DNA from: Gavia stellata | Taxonomy: Eukaryota; Chordata; Aves; Gaviiformes; Gaviidae | Assembly (NCBI RefSeq): GCF_030936135.1 | Contig: NC_082598.1 | Coordinates: 55,768,347-55,832,346, forward strand | DNA length: 64,000 nucleotides | Direction: 5' to 3' | Part shown: piece after piece, positions 38,139 through 50,327 of the stretch | Layout: every line of letters starts with the position of its first letter | Numbering within the stretch: position 1 is the stretch's first letter | Made by a program: the position numbers and the translations under genes | Notes under the pieces: model-generated | Databases searched by the model: none | Told to the model about the DNA's origin: nothing | Seen by the model: only the letters and a program-made list of their open reading frames with translations

Positions 38139-39130
38139 CAACCCATTTGGTCAAAGGCAGCAGTAGTTACATTAAACCTTTCTGTGAGGGCTATCTGCTA
38201 GAGGAGGACCCAAAATTGAGACCCAGATAACTCTCCAATTTTAGTCCTATTTTAGGACTGGTAATAATTTGAGAATTTATATTTTGCGGGGGGGGAAGAT
38301 AATTGCATGTGTTAAACTTATGCTGAGGAGATATGCTTGCTGGAAAAATGCCTTTTGAATCTCATGTAAGCTTTAACGGTATTTAGGCATTGCGGTTGAT
38401 TTTTGCAGTCCTGTGGATCAATTGTGCAAAGGCAGGCTTGCACTTGTGTGACTAACGTGATTTCTTTCTGTCTGATGGGCAGAAATAAAAGTAGTTTGTT
38501 ATATACTTAGTGTCTAGAATCTTTGTCTTAAGGCAGTAGAGAGGAAGCTGAGGTGGGTTTAATAAAGAGAAGTCAGCTTTCTACTGAGGTTGTTGCTGAA
38601 TGTTTTATTTAGCTTGGTTTCTAACTCACTATTAGCTCTGTCATTGCTCATTTTATGAAACTACACATTTATGTAAAAATTTTCTACTTCATTTACCTCC
38701 TTCTGTGTGCATCATTTGCATGAATGCTGTTAAAAAGGTCAACAGAAAAATAGAAAGTGTTTGTCCAACACTGATTAGAGATTTGTCTTGGGTTTTCTGT
38801 TGCTGTTGTTTGGGGTTTTTTTGGTGACTGTCACATATTTGTCAGAAAGGGACAAAAGAAATGAGCTGAAACCTGAGGATACTTTCTTCTACAGCCTCAT
38901 AGCTTAGGCATGTTATACATCAAATAGAAACTGCTTCTTACACTTCCCTTAATTTCTGGATGAATGCTCAAGTAAATGAGATACGTAAAAAATGGATTTA
39001 AAACCAATCTGCTAAAGCAGGAGAAGATCAAGCCATTTGATCTATGGGGTGTCAGAAGCCCTCCCTGGATACTCTGCTGACTTGTGGCAAAGGAAACATA
39101 GTAGTTTTAGAAACCTAAAGAAGTATGGGT

Positions 39131-39316
39131 GAGACACTGGAACAGGTTGCCCAGAGAAGTTGTGGATGCCCCATCATTGGAAGTGTTCCAAGTCAGGTTG
39201 GATGGGGGCTTTGAGCAACCTGACCTAGTGAAAGATGTCCCTGCCCATGGCAAGGGTTTGGACTAGATGATCTTTAAAGGTCCCTTACAACCCAAACCAT
39301 TCTGTGATTCTACGAC
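39131..39316 (+). repeat. CR1 LINE 3' fragment, sense orientation
   Basis: Begins with the conserved block CACTGGAACAGGTTGCCCAG, continues through GATGCCCC, GGTTGGATGGGG and TTGGACTAGATGATCTTTAA, and ends in the CR1 tail CCATTCTGTGATTCTA. The ORF2 end is decayed and 5' truncated. It is a different subfamily from the copies at 3128 and 57446, judged by the GATCTTTAAAGGTCCC tail. Confidence 0.92.
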
Positions 39317-42300
39317 TGCTCTAAGAGAGTTCTACCAGATTTCTTTTGTGTCAATGATAATCTGTCACTTAGGAACTGTTGGGATGCCATCTACGGTTAA
39401 TTTAGTGTTTTTGACCACATTACAAATGGAGGGAACACAGAAATCTCTGAGCAGAATTTGCAGTAAGTGATGATATTTATTGAAAAACATTGTCATATAA
39501 TGGTGATTGTCTGATGATCAGTGTCTCCCTGGTGTACAAATTATGCTACTTAATGTGTGAGACACCTTCCTTGTGTTTGATACAGCAGTGCCACTGTGTG
39601 ACCTCCCCAGATCACAGCAGTTGGAACCACACCAACTTGCCCAAAATGTAATTGCTTGCAAGATAGCTGCTTTCTGTTCTGTTGTATATGCACCATTTTC
39701 TGGGTTATGTTCCCTTGTGATAAAGGTAACTGTACCGCATTTCATGAGACTGTTTCCCCTAGCACTAATTAATACCTGCAGAACATGTTTTACATTCTCT
39801 GTGTCTTATTTCGAAGGAATTGGAGATAAGCATTTGCGAGAAACTGAAGTAACAATGGAATCAAAGGTGGCAGAGAAAAAAGCCACAGAAGGCAGAATAA
39901 AAAGCAAATAAGTTGAATTTAAATGACCAGAGTTTAAAAGTGATCATAAACCCAAAAATCCCTGGGGTAAGTCAGGATGAGCACATCTAGACAGATCCCG
40001 ATAACAGAAACACTGGCAATTAAAAAAAAAAAAAGGATGCTTTGGTCTGTTCTAACAGTGAAATTCTAAAATTGAATTTTTTAACATGTTTCATGTTCAT
40101 AGAACTGTAGTTATGGTGATAGTGTAAGGGAAAGCTTCAGGTGGTGGTTGTTTCTAATAGCAATAGCGCCAGTTAATATAAACTTGATATATCTTGTTCA
40201 GGTTGTCTTGTGACCTTAAAGACTTGTTCCACAGCAATCAAAAAAGTAATGTATTACTTCAGCTCTTTATACTGTCATTAAGGTATATTTTTCTCTTCAT
40301 GATTTGTTTGTCTAAAGCATTTCTAAATTATCTGATTGTATTCTGCGAAAATCTACCAAGATGTGATTTGCTCTCAAGGAAGTGACTGTAATGATGCAAA
40401 ATTTTGCCTCATTGCCATGGTGATAAAGGAAGAGGTGTACCTTGAAATAGAGAACTGAGTTCTGACCTCTATATCCCATGTTCATGTTTAGTCTTGTTCA
40501 CTAGAAATGAGAGCACTTGTCCACCAGTAAGTATTCAGCTGTGGATGGACAAGGCCTCCACAGGCAAAGATACTGTGATAATCATGGCACTTGTGTATGT
40601 ATTCACAGGACAGATCAGAGAGAGGCCTAAACCAGAGAATAAGGCCTTATCACTCTTCAGGAGAAACAGCTTTTGGGACATAATGTTAGCTTTGTCAGGT
40701 TTGATAGTAAGGTATATTTCTAGTCTACCTGAGTCAGGTCTGTGCTGTGGAAAGGTACCCCAGGAACTTATTTGGCTCTGTGTTTCCATTGTCAATGTAG
40801 GGAAGGTCAATGGAATTTCTTTACAGTGAAAGCCCACAAGATCAAGCCTGAGCTCGTCCATTTGTAGGAAAATTGTTCCTCTTTGTAGAACCTCATTTTG
40901 CCCACTCCAGACCTCACTGAGCTTAGTGAGAAGAATGATGAAGACATGAGGCTTGATTTTATACAGATAGAGCAAGTATTTGTTTTCACACACAGCTTAG
41001 CAATTAGTGACAGAAGGTACATAAACAATGAAAATGTTCTTATTATATGCTAGTTAGATAAGCATTTGAGAATAGAAGTGCAGCCGCTCTGCTGGCTGAT
41101 ACAGTGATGGCAGGAATGTCCCATGCTTTAGGATAATTGCTTTAATTGAAACAGGTGTGCCACAGTGCTGCAGTAATTTAGCTACTTTGTGATCTCACTC
41201 TAAAGTTTGCAAGCAGGCTTTTATAATTTTCATTTCCATTAGTGGAACGTCTCTGAGAAGCAACATAACTTACTTGAAAACATTTTCCATTATCTGCAAG
41301 TAGTTCTAAAGTGCTTTCTGCTGTCCTTCCCACGATGAATCCATTTTGGCTTGCTTCAGGGGATTTGCCTTGCAGAATTCCAGCAAGCAAGAGCTAGAGA
41401 TGCATTTTGAGATACATTTACTGGATGTGTGTCAGGTGCACTGACTGGGAAAATCAATGCCTTCTGGGTGGGTGAGGGGCAGTTCATTATGCTAAGGCCA
41501 CTGATTAGTGCTGAATTAAATGTTCTCATTCTATTTCCAAATGTTGAATTGCAGGGGTTGTTTGAAGTGCTAGTGAAACTTTTTCCATAGCTCCTTGTTA
41601 TATCACTTTAAGTGATCAGGGCAAGCAATATGAAGATATGAATGGCTGAATCTTTGAAAAGATTGCAAAGGGCCAAGAGACTAAAGGTCTTTTGTTTCTG
41701 GAGTCTCATTTGAAATAGTATGTATGCTTGCCATTCTCATCCTACACACAGCCCAAATGGAAATGAATGTTCTTGAGATTAGAAGAAAGGTTTTGTAAAT
41801 CTCCGAGGAAGATGGTTGTCTGGGTCTCTTACGTTTCTGTTTCTCATGCTCCATTTTTTGTCATTGTGTCATGACCCTTGACCATACCCATAGTTTTAAC
41901 CTACATGGTGAAAGGAATGTGGGGGGAAGGGAAAGCAGAAGAGATGTTTCAGAGGGAAAACAGACATTTTTTTCAAACCCTAGTGGTCTTAAAAACCATG
42001 GACTTAAGACTCTCTAGATGAAGAAGGCATGTTTCTGTGGAATGGGAACTCATGGGAGAATGTTATGCACTTACCCTGGGTGACATTTGATTTGGACAGT
42101 GAAACTAGAATCTTAAGATACATAAGAGTCTAATCAGATGAGTATGGTCGACTTCTAAGTCTTGAATTTCCCTACCCTGGCTCTCCTTGCATGGAAAAAA
42201 CTACTACTTCTTTTTATGTAAGTTTTTAGCATGGGAAGATACTCATGGTAATCCTGGAGAGTGTAGTCTGCTATTCACAAAAGAATTAAAGATGCAATGG

Positions 42301-45168
42301 ATGTCATTCCATATTGCTTATGTTGCCCCAATTTTTCATCAATATATTACGAGAAAGTGAGCAAGAACTTCCATTCTGTGCTTTTCCACTTCTCCTTTTG
42401 AAATATTCAGCAACTGTACTTATTTTAACAAATTTTTGCTGGTGGACAGTAGCTCATTACATACTAACAGAGTTCACACACTTATTTCTCAAATGTCTTT
42501 CCTTTTAAGACTGCCATTTAAAAAAAAAATAACACAACCTCCCCTTCCCCAAGTGAGGACATCTGTGACAGGAAGAAATAAAAGGGATGAATTTTCTTCT
42601 TTAGCAGTTGATTCTCTCCTTTCTCAACATAGTGTTTGAGAACAATTTGAAAGGGATTTTTCTTCACACAGATATCAAAAGCTAATGCAGTTGAGGCAAG
42701 GATTGTAGACAGACTTGAATTACTTTTTTGTCAGGGTTGACTGTGGCAAGCTTGTGTGGTTGTAGGAGTTCCTGGGCAGCTGAGTGAACAACAGGGAATG
42801 ACATTGTTGTGCTCCAGTACTCTAACTGCAGAAGGCTGTGGATGACCCTGAGAAATACGGTGATCTATCTTTTGGTTAAAACTTGAGTGAACTTTGGTGT
42901 TCAGGTGTCACTTTTTTCTACCAAAGCATGCTAAGGCAGTGGGACTGTAGAGCCAATTTTTAAACTTTAGCCTAATTGAAATCAGCCTTATTTAAGTCAA
43001 AGTATGTTAATGCTGATTTGCTGGGAACAACTGTAGTAAAATGCAGATATCTAGAAGTAAAGCACATTATCTACAAACATTAAGCCTTTAAAAGGCGGGA
43101 AGTAAGTTGGCATCTGTGCAAAGGACTTGCTTTTCTGAATCTAGCAGTGTTATTATCAATGATGGGTGTTGTCAAGTACTTCTTGCTCACTCACTTCTAA
43201 GCACACAGAAGCTGTCTTTTACAAGATTGCAAGATTCATAAACTGAGGTACCTGTTTAAGAGTAGCCACCAGCCCCCAATCTTTGATTTGTTTCCTTTGC
43301 CTTCCTGATGTGTTTAGTGCATTACAGTGTTCTTGAGATTTCCTTTCACTTTCTAATATACTTGCCTTTTTTTCTTCCATACTATATCTTTTAATTGTTG
43401 CCTGTTCTTTTGCCTTATGTATGCAAGGTCTTGATTCCTGCTTGGTCACACTAGTCTGCAAAGATGTTCTAGTCTCGTTTGGTTCGCGTAAGATCCAGCA
43501 GCTCTTTTCAAAGAAGGCTTCAGATGGCATGTTTCACAAGATGTGCTTTTTTTGGGCAATGACACACCAAGAACTAGAGAATAGTTCTACTTGTCAGAAG
43601 AACCTTTTCAGGTTATAGATGACTGCATAAATTCTCTTACTGTTTCTCATTGCTGAACTAATAATACACTTTATTTCTACCTTTGAGTCAGTTTCCAAGT
43701 AGGAGTAGTTGAAACATGGCTTAATTTTGTCAGGATATGATAGTTTCTATTACATTAACTTTCAAGGGAATAAAATTAATCTCAACTTACATTATATTCC
43801 AAGTGCAGTAACTTCAAAGAAATATTCAGTGATAGATGAAAATAATGAAGGGGAAAAAACTCTAGTTGAAAAACTAAGCATTGTTACAATATTGGGTAGT
43901 GTTGCATTAAAGCTAGACTTCAGCTTTTGTTGTTTCAGGTTAAAATGATACTGTTTAGAAGGCAGAGTTTTTGGGTGGGCTTTAATTTTCAAGTAAGCTG
44001 CATTCAAGCATCTACATCTTAGAAAAATTTCTGAAGGCATTGTTTAACAGGAAAAGCTAAAGGCATATGGAGTGGATTTTACATAGGGGACTTCATAGCT
44101 ATTCCTAGGGTAAACTTTGACTCTACATTTAAAGTCAGGCAGGCATTTCAAAATAGTGATATTTCACCTTTTAATATAATTTTGGGGAGGTAAGATGTAG
44201 GTCTGGCATTCCTGTTTAGTATCAAAGTTAACTCTCAATCTAGAAGGCAGATCAATGGCAGGAAAAAAAATACAAGCACATAATTCAAAACAAACCCATG
44301 TTTGGTTTCCCACAGGTAACTCGATAGCACTAGCTGCTTTCTTCAAACCAATAAACATTGTGCCAAACTGCAGCACGAAATAACTCGCTCATATGAGTCT
44401 CTCCTCAACAGTATGACTCTTCCCTCTGTATATAGATAGACAAATTAAATATGGTAGCCATATTAAATTAAAGTTTTGAGATGTATGTTGCAGAGCCTTT
44501 CTTCCATCAAGTGTGGTGTTAGATATATTTCACTCCCTTTTCTTACACAAATAAAGCTTTCTTTCTCATATATAAAAATCAATATAGTTAAAAAGAAATG
44601 TAGTCAAGCCTTCAATAAGCATCTTAAAACCCCTTTCTCATTCATACTTAGCTAAGATCAAAGCTGCGGACTTAGGTGCAGATATACCGTATGGAAATAG
44701 AATTACTTCATCTTCTTTTATCATTTCAATGCAACTTCCTCACTTTTATCTTTAGAATGTCTTGAGTACTCAAGCCTTGTACTGTCCATTTGCATAAGGG
44801 TGAATTTTATACCTTATGTATATTTAAGATTATTATACAGTGTCAGCTGTTTAAGAATGTGTCTACCAATGGACTTACTCCTCCACGCCTAGCACACAGG
44901 GAGTTCTTCAACTGTGCCTGAATGGTTGGGTCCAGCAGTTCTTTCCTGTGCTGGGATATGGGAATGCCTTTTGGGTGCTTCCAGTCTGCACAGGGATGAG
45001 GTGCAGCTGTGCATCATTCCTCACGAGTGCTCTCCTACACAGAGAGGAAATTTAAGCTCTCAGCAAGTGGGTGCTGTGGAAGACACCAGCAGATCCTTCT
45101 TCTGCACAATTGGGACACCAAGATTCTGTGAAGCTATTAAAAAATGGTTTTACCATTCGATTTAAACA

Positions 45169-45189
45169 TGCTTTTTTTCTCTCTCTCTG
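45169..45189. repeat. Polypyrimidine CT-rich run
   Basis: A T-run followed by five CT units; a simple repeat in intron 1. Confidence 0.7.
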
Positions 45190-46930
45190 CTATTCCACTT
45201 AACTATATCCTTACCCAAGTCCATCATAATAAGGAAATGCAGATAAGCATAAACTTAAAATGAGACCTTTTAACTTAAAGACTGAATGTGAACTTTCCGT
45301 GCATATCCAAGGTATCAAGTGATAATCATATAATCAAGAGAGATTATCTTATTCTTCCCATACACTATATTAAGGAACTCCTACCCTGTATACAGCTGGG
45401 TTCCTCATAAAAGTATTCTGAAAAGGCAGAAGAGTTCACAAAAGTGCAGAAAGAATGGTAGGAGACCTACAAAGCCTCTCTTGTAGTGGGAAGAGTAATA
45501 ATCCCAGTTCATAAACTGTAATGAAGGCAAGGGTAAGAATCACTTCATGAGAGTCTGAAGACCTTAGGGGACAGATTTCTGAGAGCAGATACTTCTTCAA
45601 GCTTGCAGAAATAGATAAAATTTTATTCTGTGGTTGCAAGTTGAAACTAAGCAAATTCAAACAAAGTGTAAAGAATGAATTCTGAAATCTTTATGGATTA
45701 ATCATCTTTGAATCTGTTTTTAAAGGACCACTACAGTGCTTTTAGTAAACAGGGACTGAAAACAGAAGGTGCTAGTGATTCCATTTCCTGTGATATGAAA
45801 CAGTATGGTCAGACTGAAGGAGCTTCTGGCCTTACAGCTCTGTTAAAATAATTTCTTCTTTTGAAACTGTGCAGCAAGCTTCATAGCTTTGTTTCTACTT
45901 TTTTGTGTGTGTGTGAGAGTTAAGGAAAATCAAATGAGATTCTGAAAGCAAATAACATTGCAGCAAGTAGATTTCTTATCCTAGTGTCATAAAACACATA
46001 ACTTTGCTCTGAGTTAAATGAGAAATACACTACTACTTATTTTTGCAATTAAACTTAAGCATTTCAGCAGAAACAGGCATTTTTCAGAATGCTTTTACCG
46101 TGGAAAGGCGACTCCTACATTTTCTAAATACAGTTTGACAAATATTACCCTGCTCTATTGGTCAGGGTCAGTCATCTTGAAATATTATCACCCACTACCA
46201 TATTGAACATGGCACTATATGATTTCCTATGACAAAAGTTTTTGAGAGGATGAATATTCACAAATCTTTAAAAGATGGCACTTATCCTCCAAGCAGTTTA
46301 TAGACATATAATAAACTCAAGAGACTAAGCTATAGGGTCCCTATTCTACAAGTTTCAGTCAGCTTTCATCTGGGTAAACGTTGTTTGACATATTTCCTGA
46401 GTAAAGAATGAATGAACAAAACTTAGTAATCATTTCTTCTAAAAAGAAGGGAAGTCCAATAATTAAAGCTGTGATCCTGAACTGCAGATCTAGGTTCAGT
46501 TTCTCCTTTTGTACAAAGACTTACTTGGGATCCTTGACAAGTTTTTTTTTTATTCTCCTTAGCTACATCTATACTATGCTTCCGACCGTTCATCCCACTA
46601 TCCAGATCCACTGTGTGCCCAAGAAACATTTTAACTCTGTGTACGCCCACCGTTTCCATATCTCTTGATATTCACAAAGAAGCAGCTTAGATACTCACCT
46701 GCAAAGAAGCTCTGGTGCACTGCAGACAAGTGCCAGTTAGGTTGCCTGACCCATCAGGAACCTGGGAGACACAGTGAAGATCAGTGGAGGTAAAGTGCAG
46801 CGGCTGTGTCTGTTCCAGAGTCTCTTATTGTTGCTCCCCAGGGCTGTGATTGTGAACTACTCCAGGGATATTAAGCTACCCTGGCATTTTAATGTATATT
46901 GTATTGGTCAGTAAATCAGTTTTTTATGGC

Positions 46931-47215
46931 TTCACAGAATCACAAAATGGTTGAGGTTAGAAGGGACATCTGGAGGCCATCTTGTACAACTGCCCTGCTC
47001 AAGCAGGGCCACCTCGAGCTAGGACCATGTCCAGGCACCTTTTGAGTAGCTCCAAGGAGGGAGATTTCACAACCTCCCTGGGCAGCCTATGCCAGTGCTC
47101 ACAGTAGAGAGTGTTTCCTGATGCTCAGAGGGAGCCTTCTGTGTTTCAGCTTGTGCCTGTTGCCTCTGTTTCATACTGTCACCCTAGTAACACTGTGGAA
47201 GAGTATTAGGCTTCG
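46931..47215 (-). repeat. CR1 LINE fragment, reverse orientation
   Basis: Starts with TTCACAGAATCACAAAATGG, then the diverged CR1 3' region: GGACATCTGGAGGCCATC, CCTGCTCAAGCAGGGCCACC, ACCTCCCTGGGCAGCCT and CTTGTGCCTGTTGCC. These correspond to the reverse complement of the ORF2 C-terminal region and 3' UTR. Homology fades at about 47215. It is older and more diverged than the copy at 57446, and lies about 0.6 kb before BANK1 exon 2. Confidence 0.92.
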
Positions 47216-47806
47216 TACTAGCATCATCTTTTGCATCTTAAAGGGAAAGCAGAACTAAAAAAATGTAGTTCTAGATTTACTTTTTGTCAGGTTTGTAAGT
47301 AATTTTGTTAGAATAAGGACAGCAAAGAAAGATCACTAATGACTATCTTTAATACAGTGCTGCCAAAATATCTTAAACGTACCAGTCCTGTTTGTAATGA
47401 AGTCAGATTATGTCCAGTGTTAAAATATATATTCTTTACTTGTGCCATTAAGAGCTAACTGTTGCATTTTTAATAGTATCACTATTTGTCAAGAATCTAG
47501 GAGTGAGCAGAATGTGTGACTGTGCTCTGCTTTCTACACTGCAATTTCAGTATTATTCTGAAATACTAGTTGAAGCTATTGTAAACATAAAATATTCTGA
47601 GCTATTTTACCAGCATTTCTGTGGATGATCTTTCTGCCTTGGTCTAGAAATAAGCAGATGGTTGTCATTTCAAGGTGATGACATGTCCTGTTTCTTCAGC
47701 ACCTCAAGTTTTTAAGAGGTGGGAGAACTAACAATCTGTCTTCTGATATTTATAATGGATTCAAAATGCATTTGAAACTTTTTAAAAAATGTTTTCTTCT
47801 CTCTAG

Positions 47807-48205
47807 AAAATACGAAGGATATTCTCGTGATATATGAACAAGAAGCAGAAGAGTGGGCTCTGTATTTAAAATCTCTTTTTGGACACATAGTGAACGAAGG
47901 AGGAATCTTACTCTACAATCTAGAGACTTCATCTTTCAAGCACCAGGAGCTATTGTCTTTACCCTGTTATAAATGTAAACTCCTGATACTATCGTGTGGA
48001 CTTCTTAACTGCCTGGATCGAAAGAGAAGTTATTTTCTGGAGCAAGTTCTAAAACCTCCAGATAATGTGGTGATTCTCCTTTGTGGGGTGGAGAATTCAG
48101 AGATTCTTCATGAGATAATCTCCTTAGATGGAGGCAGCAAAGAGATTTCCACTGATCACGAACCTGAGGAATATCTCTCTGTTGTGACTGGAATTATTCA
48201 ACCAG
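47807..48205 (+). CDS. BANK1: BANK1 exon 2, N-terminal TIR-like domain
   Basis: A 399-base exon between TTCTTCTCTCTAG and CAACCAG|GTAATC. The first two bases complete Glu22; residues 23-154 follow and one base is left over. It begins NTKDILVIYEQEAEEWALYL and continues through KCKLLILSCGLL and VVILLCGVEN to a final PEEYLSV. The pattern matches the start of mammalian BANK1 as I remember it: NTKD, IYE, AEEWALYL, YKCKLLILS and LLCGV. In BANK1 and its relative PIK3AP1 (BCAP) this is a TIR-like fold of alternating beta strands (DILVIYE, CKLLIL, VVILLCGV) and helices. In BANK1 it is reported to support PLC-gamma2 and TRAF6 binding. The spacing of AEEWALYL after NTKD favours BANK1 over PIK3AP1. The exon is phase 1-1, so skipping it would keep the frame. 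Unspliced read-through would stop at 48238. Confidence 0.95.
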
Positions 48206-49934
48206 GTAATCTAAAAATGAAAACTTTAGTTTTAGTTTGATGATGCGCATTTGTCATTTAAGTGTGGTGAAACGGTTGTGCTCTTAGTCTGGCTTCATCT
48301 TCACAGGGAAGCAGCTTTGAAAAGTTTAAAAGCTGCCAATGGCACCTGTGAACCTACCATCACTACTTCATGGTAAGATTGAAGAGCTGACATACACTTG
48401 TTCCCCTGTTTCCTGAGTTTATAAATCTTGGAAACTGTACAAAAGTGTGGGTTTATGTTTCATCTCTTTCAAAATGTGACTGTGTCTATAGCTTTTTAGA
48501 TAAATCTGACAGAGTGAAAAATAATTACTGAGTAGGACCCAGTTTCATGGATGGCATCATTTCCTGTGTGACACACAAACATTGTAAGAGAGAAGTTCCC
48601 TTCCCCTTTCACCAAACCAAGTAATACATCTGTACTAAAGGACTAAAACTATCCAGTTTGTATGTGTTTGCACACCTGTGGAAACTACAAAGAAGCATTA
48701 ATGTAAACATTAGCACTTCTGTAATGTAAGAAAAGCCACTCTCCTGAGGGTGAGAGGTACTGACTTTTCTTTGACAGCTTTCCCTAATGTTGCTGAAGGT
48801 AGAATGAGGAGACACATTTTGTTTGCATCTGTCTTTTCCTTTCCCTTTTTTCTTTTTACAACTTCTCCTTGGTCTGGTGAACTGTGTACCCCTTTTTATA
48901 TTAAATTCACATACTTCAGTGTATTAAATCAGTACCCTGGGGGTTTTTAGCCTAGGCATAGCTGGGTTTTTTGTTTAGTCCTGAAACACTTCACTTCAAA
49001 TCCAGGCTAGCCATAATGTTTAAGCAGGGGATTTGTAGATAGATATTTGCAGCTGGAGGTAGTTACTTAGATCTTTAAATGTCCTGAATTCCTCCTGTAG
49101 TTATTTGGGCCTCAGTATAGATGATGCAAAAAGAAAACAGGTCTATCTAATATGAATAGTTTTTTGTGACACTGTTTCAAAAGTGTGCTGACACTTTTAT
49201 GAGACTTTTTGGTAGGACTTCTCAGTACAGCTCAGGAGTTTTAAGTATTCATTAGTCGGCTTGCTGTTTTATTAGGTTTCATTGTTTACAGCTCAACAAA
49301 ACAACTCTTGTCGCTTCCACTTCCAGCCTTTTCTCTAAGCAGTGATATCGTCTTTTTTTGCCAAAATGTAAAGACAATCTACTTCTGTAAAAGTTGATCA
49401 TTGAGAACCACTCAGCAAACCTACATGTATCCATTCATTATCTGCTATTCTATCAAAAAGTGAGAAGAAGTACAGAAAGTAACATAACCCAACTAGAAAA
49501 CCACATCCACAGTCTTTGACAGCCCAGGAAAGATTCTCGGAATGAATATGTAACTCTTACCTGAGACAGCAATATGCCATTAATTTCTGATGGTTATCTA
49601 AAAAGTATTGAGAGTACCTGTACGCAATTTTAATCACCAAGAAGAGTAATGTTAAGAAAACTACTTTTGCAACTACTAGTAAGGTATAGATCTGGACTAA
49701 CGAGATAGTAGCATTGGGTGTTTGTCTCTACTAAGCTCCCGCCCTCTTTGTCCTACATTTACTTAAAATAGGGCTTAACGTAAGCAAATCTTCAGCCAGC
49801 TTCAAATATGGGGCTAATTTCCATTATGCACATCACAGAAAAGAGAAATAAATCACTATATTTTTACCATAAGCTTTTATGGTATCTGTCTCCTCTTTAA
49901 TTTCTAGTACAGTGGCATAGATTTTATTGGTATT

Positions 49935-49960
49935 GTACCAGGAATTTGTACCAGGAATTT
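49935..49960. repeat. Short tandem duplication (13-bp unit)
   Basis: GTACCAGGAATTT occurs twice back to back. Local slippage duplication in intron 2. Confidence 0.85.
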
Positions 49961-50308
49961 GGGTATAACGTTGAATACTGAAGTAATACTTCACATCTTG
50001 AATCCACTGTTTTGCTTGTTCTCCTGTAAAATCCTCTTCGTGTTGGTGCTCAGATATGAGTAACCGATGACAATGGATTTTCTTAGGCTGTCAGCAAGAC
50101 TTGTGCTGATGAGCTAAAACCCTTAATTTAAGTGGGAACTTCACCATTGTCTTCAATGGGCAAATGTTTCACCTAGATTTTGACACTGACTTGGAGTCTA
50201 CGAAGAAATGAAGCTGAAGTACTAGCAAGAGCCAAAGTTGAAAAAGAAACAAAATCCCTAAAATTTTGGGGTTTGTTTGTTTGTGAATACTGAATACAGC
50301 GTGGTTTT

Positions 50309-50327
50309 GTGTGTGTGTGTGTGTGTG
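50309..50327. repeat. GT microsatellite
   Basis: Nine uninterrupted GT units plus one base; likely polymorphic. Confidence 0.95.

Larger units (their letters stand above)
28642..47806 (+). other. BANK1: BANK1 intron 1
   Basis: About 19.2 kb between the GTAGGC donor and the TTCTCTCTAG acceptor. It holds a probable minus-strand LTR (about 36700-37260), two CR1 fragments (39131-39316, 46931-47215), a GT/A-rich simple repeat (34351-34415), a 24-bp palindrome (33872-33895) and a 23-bp tandem duplication (38093-38138). A 152-codon minus frame at 40535-40993 has no recognisable domain and opens with GTG. No further coding exon was recognised. Confidence 0.7.

Noticed and set aside
40535..40993. 152-codon minus-strand frame in intron 1
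   Set aside because: It starts with GTG, has no recognisable motif, and a 111-codon + strand frame overlaps it; probably chance.
47807..48205. PIK3AP1 (BCAP) as the identity of the TIR-like exon
   Set aside because: NTKD followed by IYE and AEEWALYL and the short Gly/Ala leader fit BANK1 better; PIK3AP1 shares only the domain fold.
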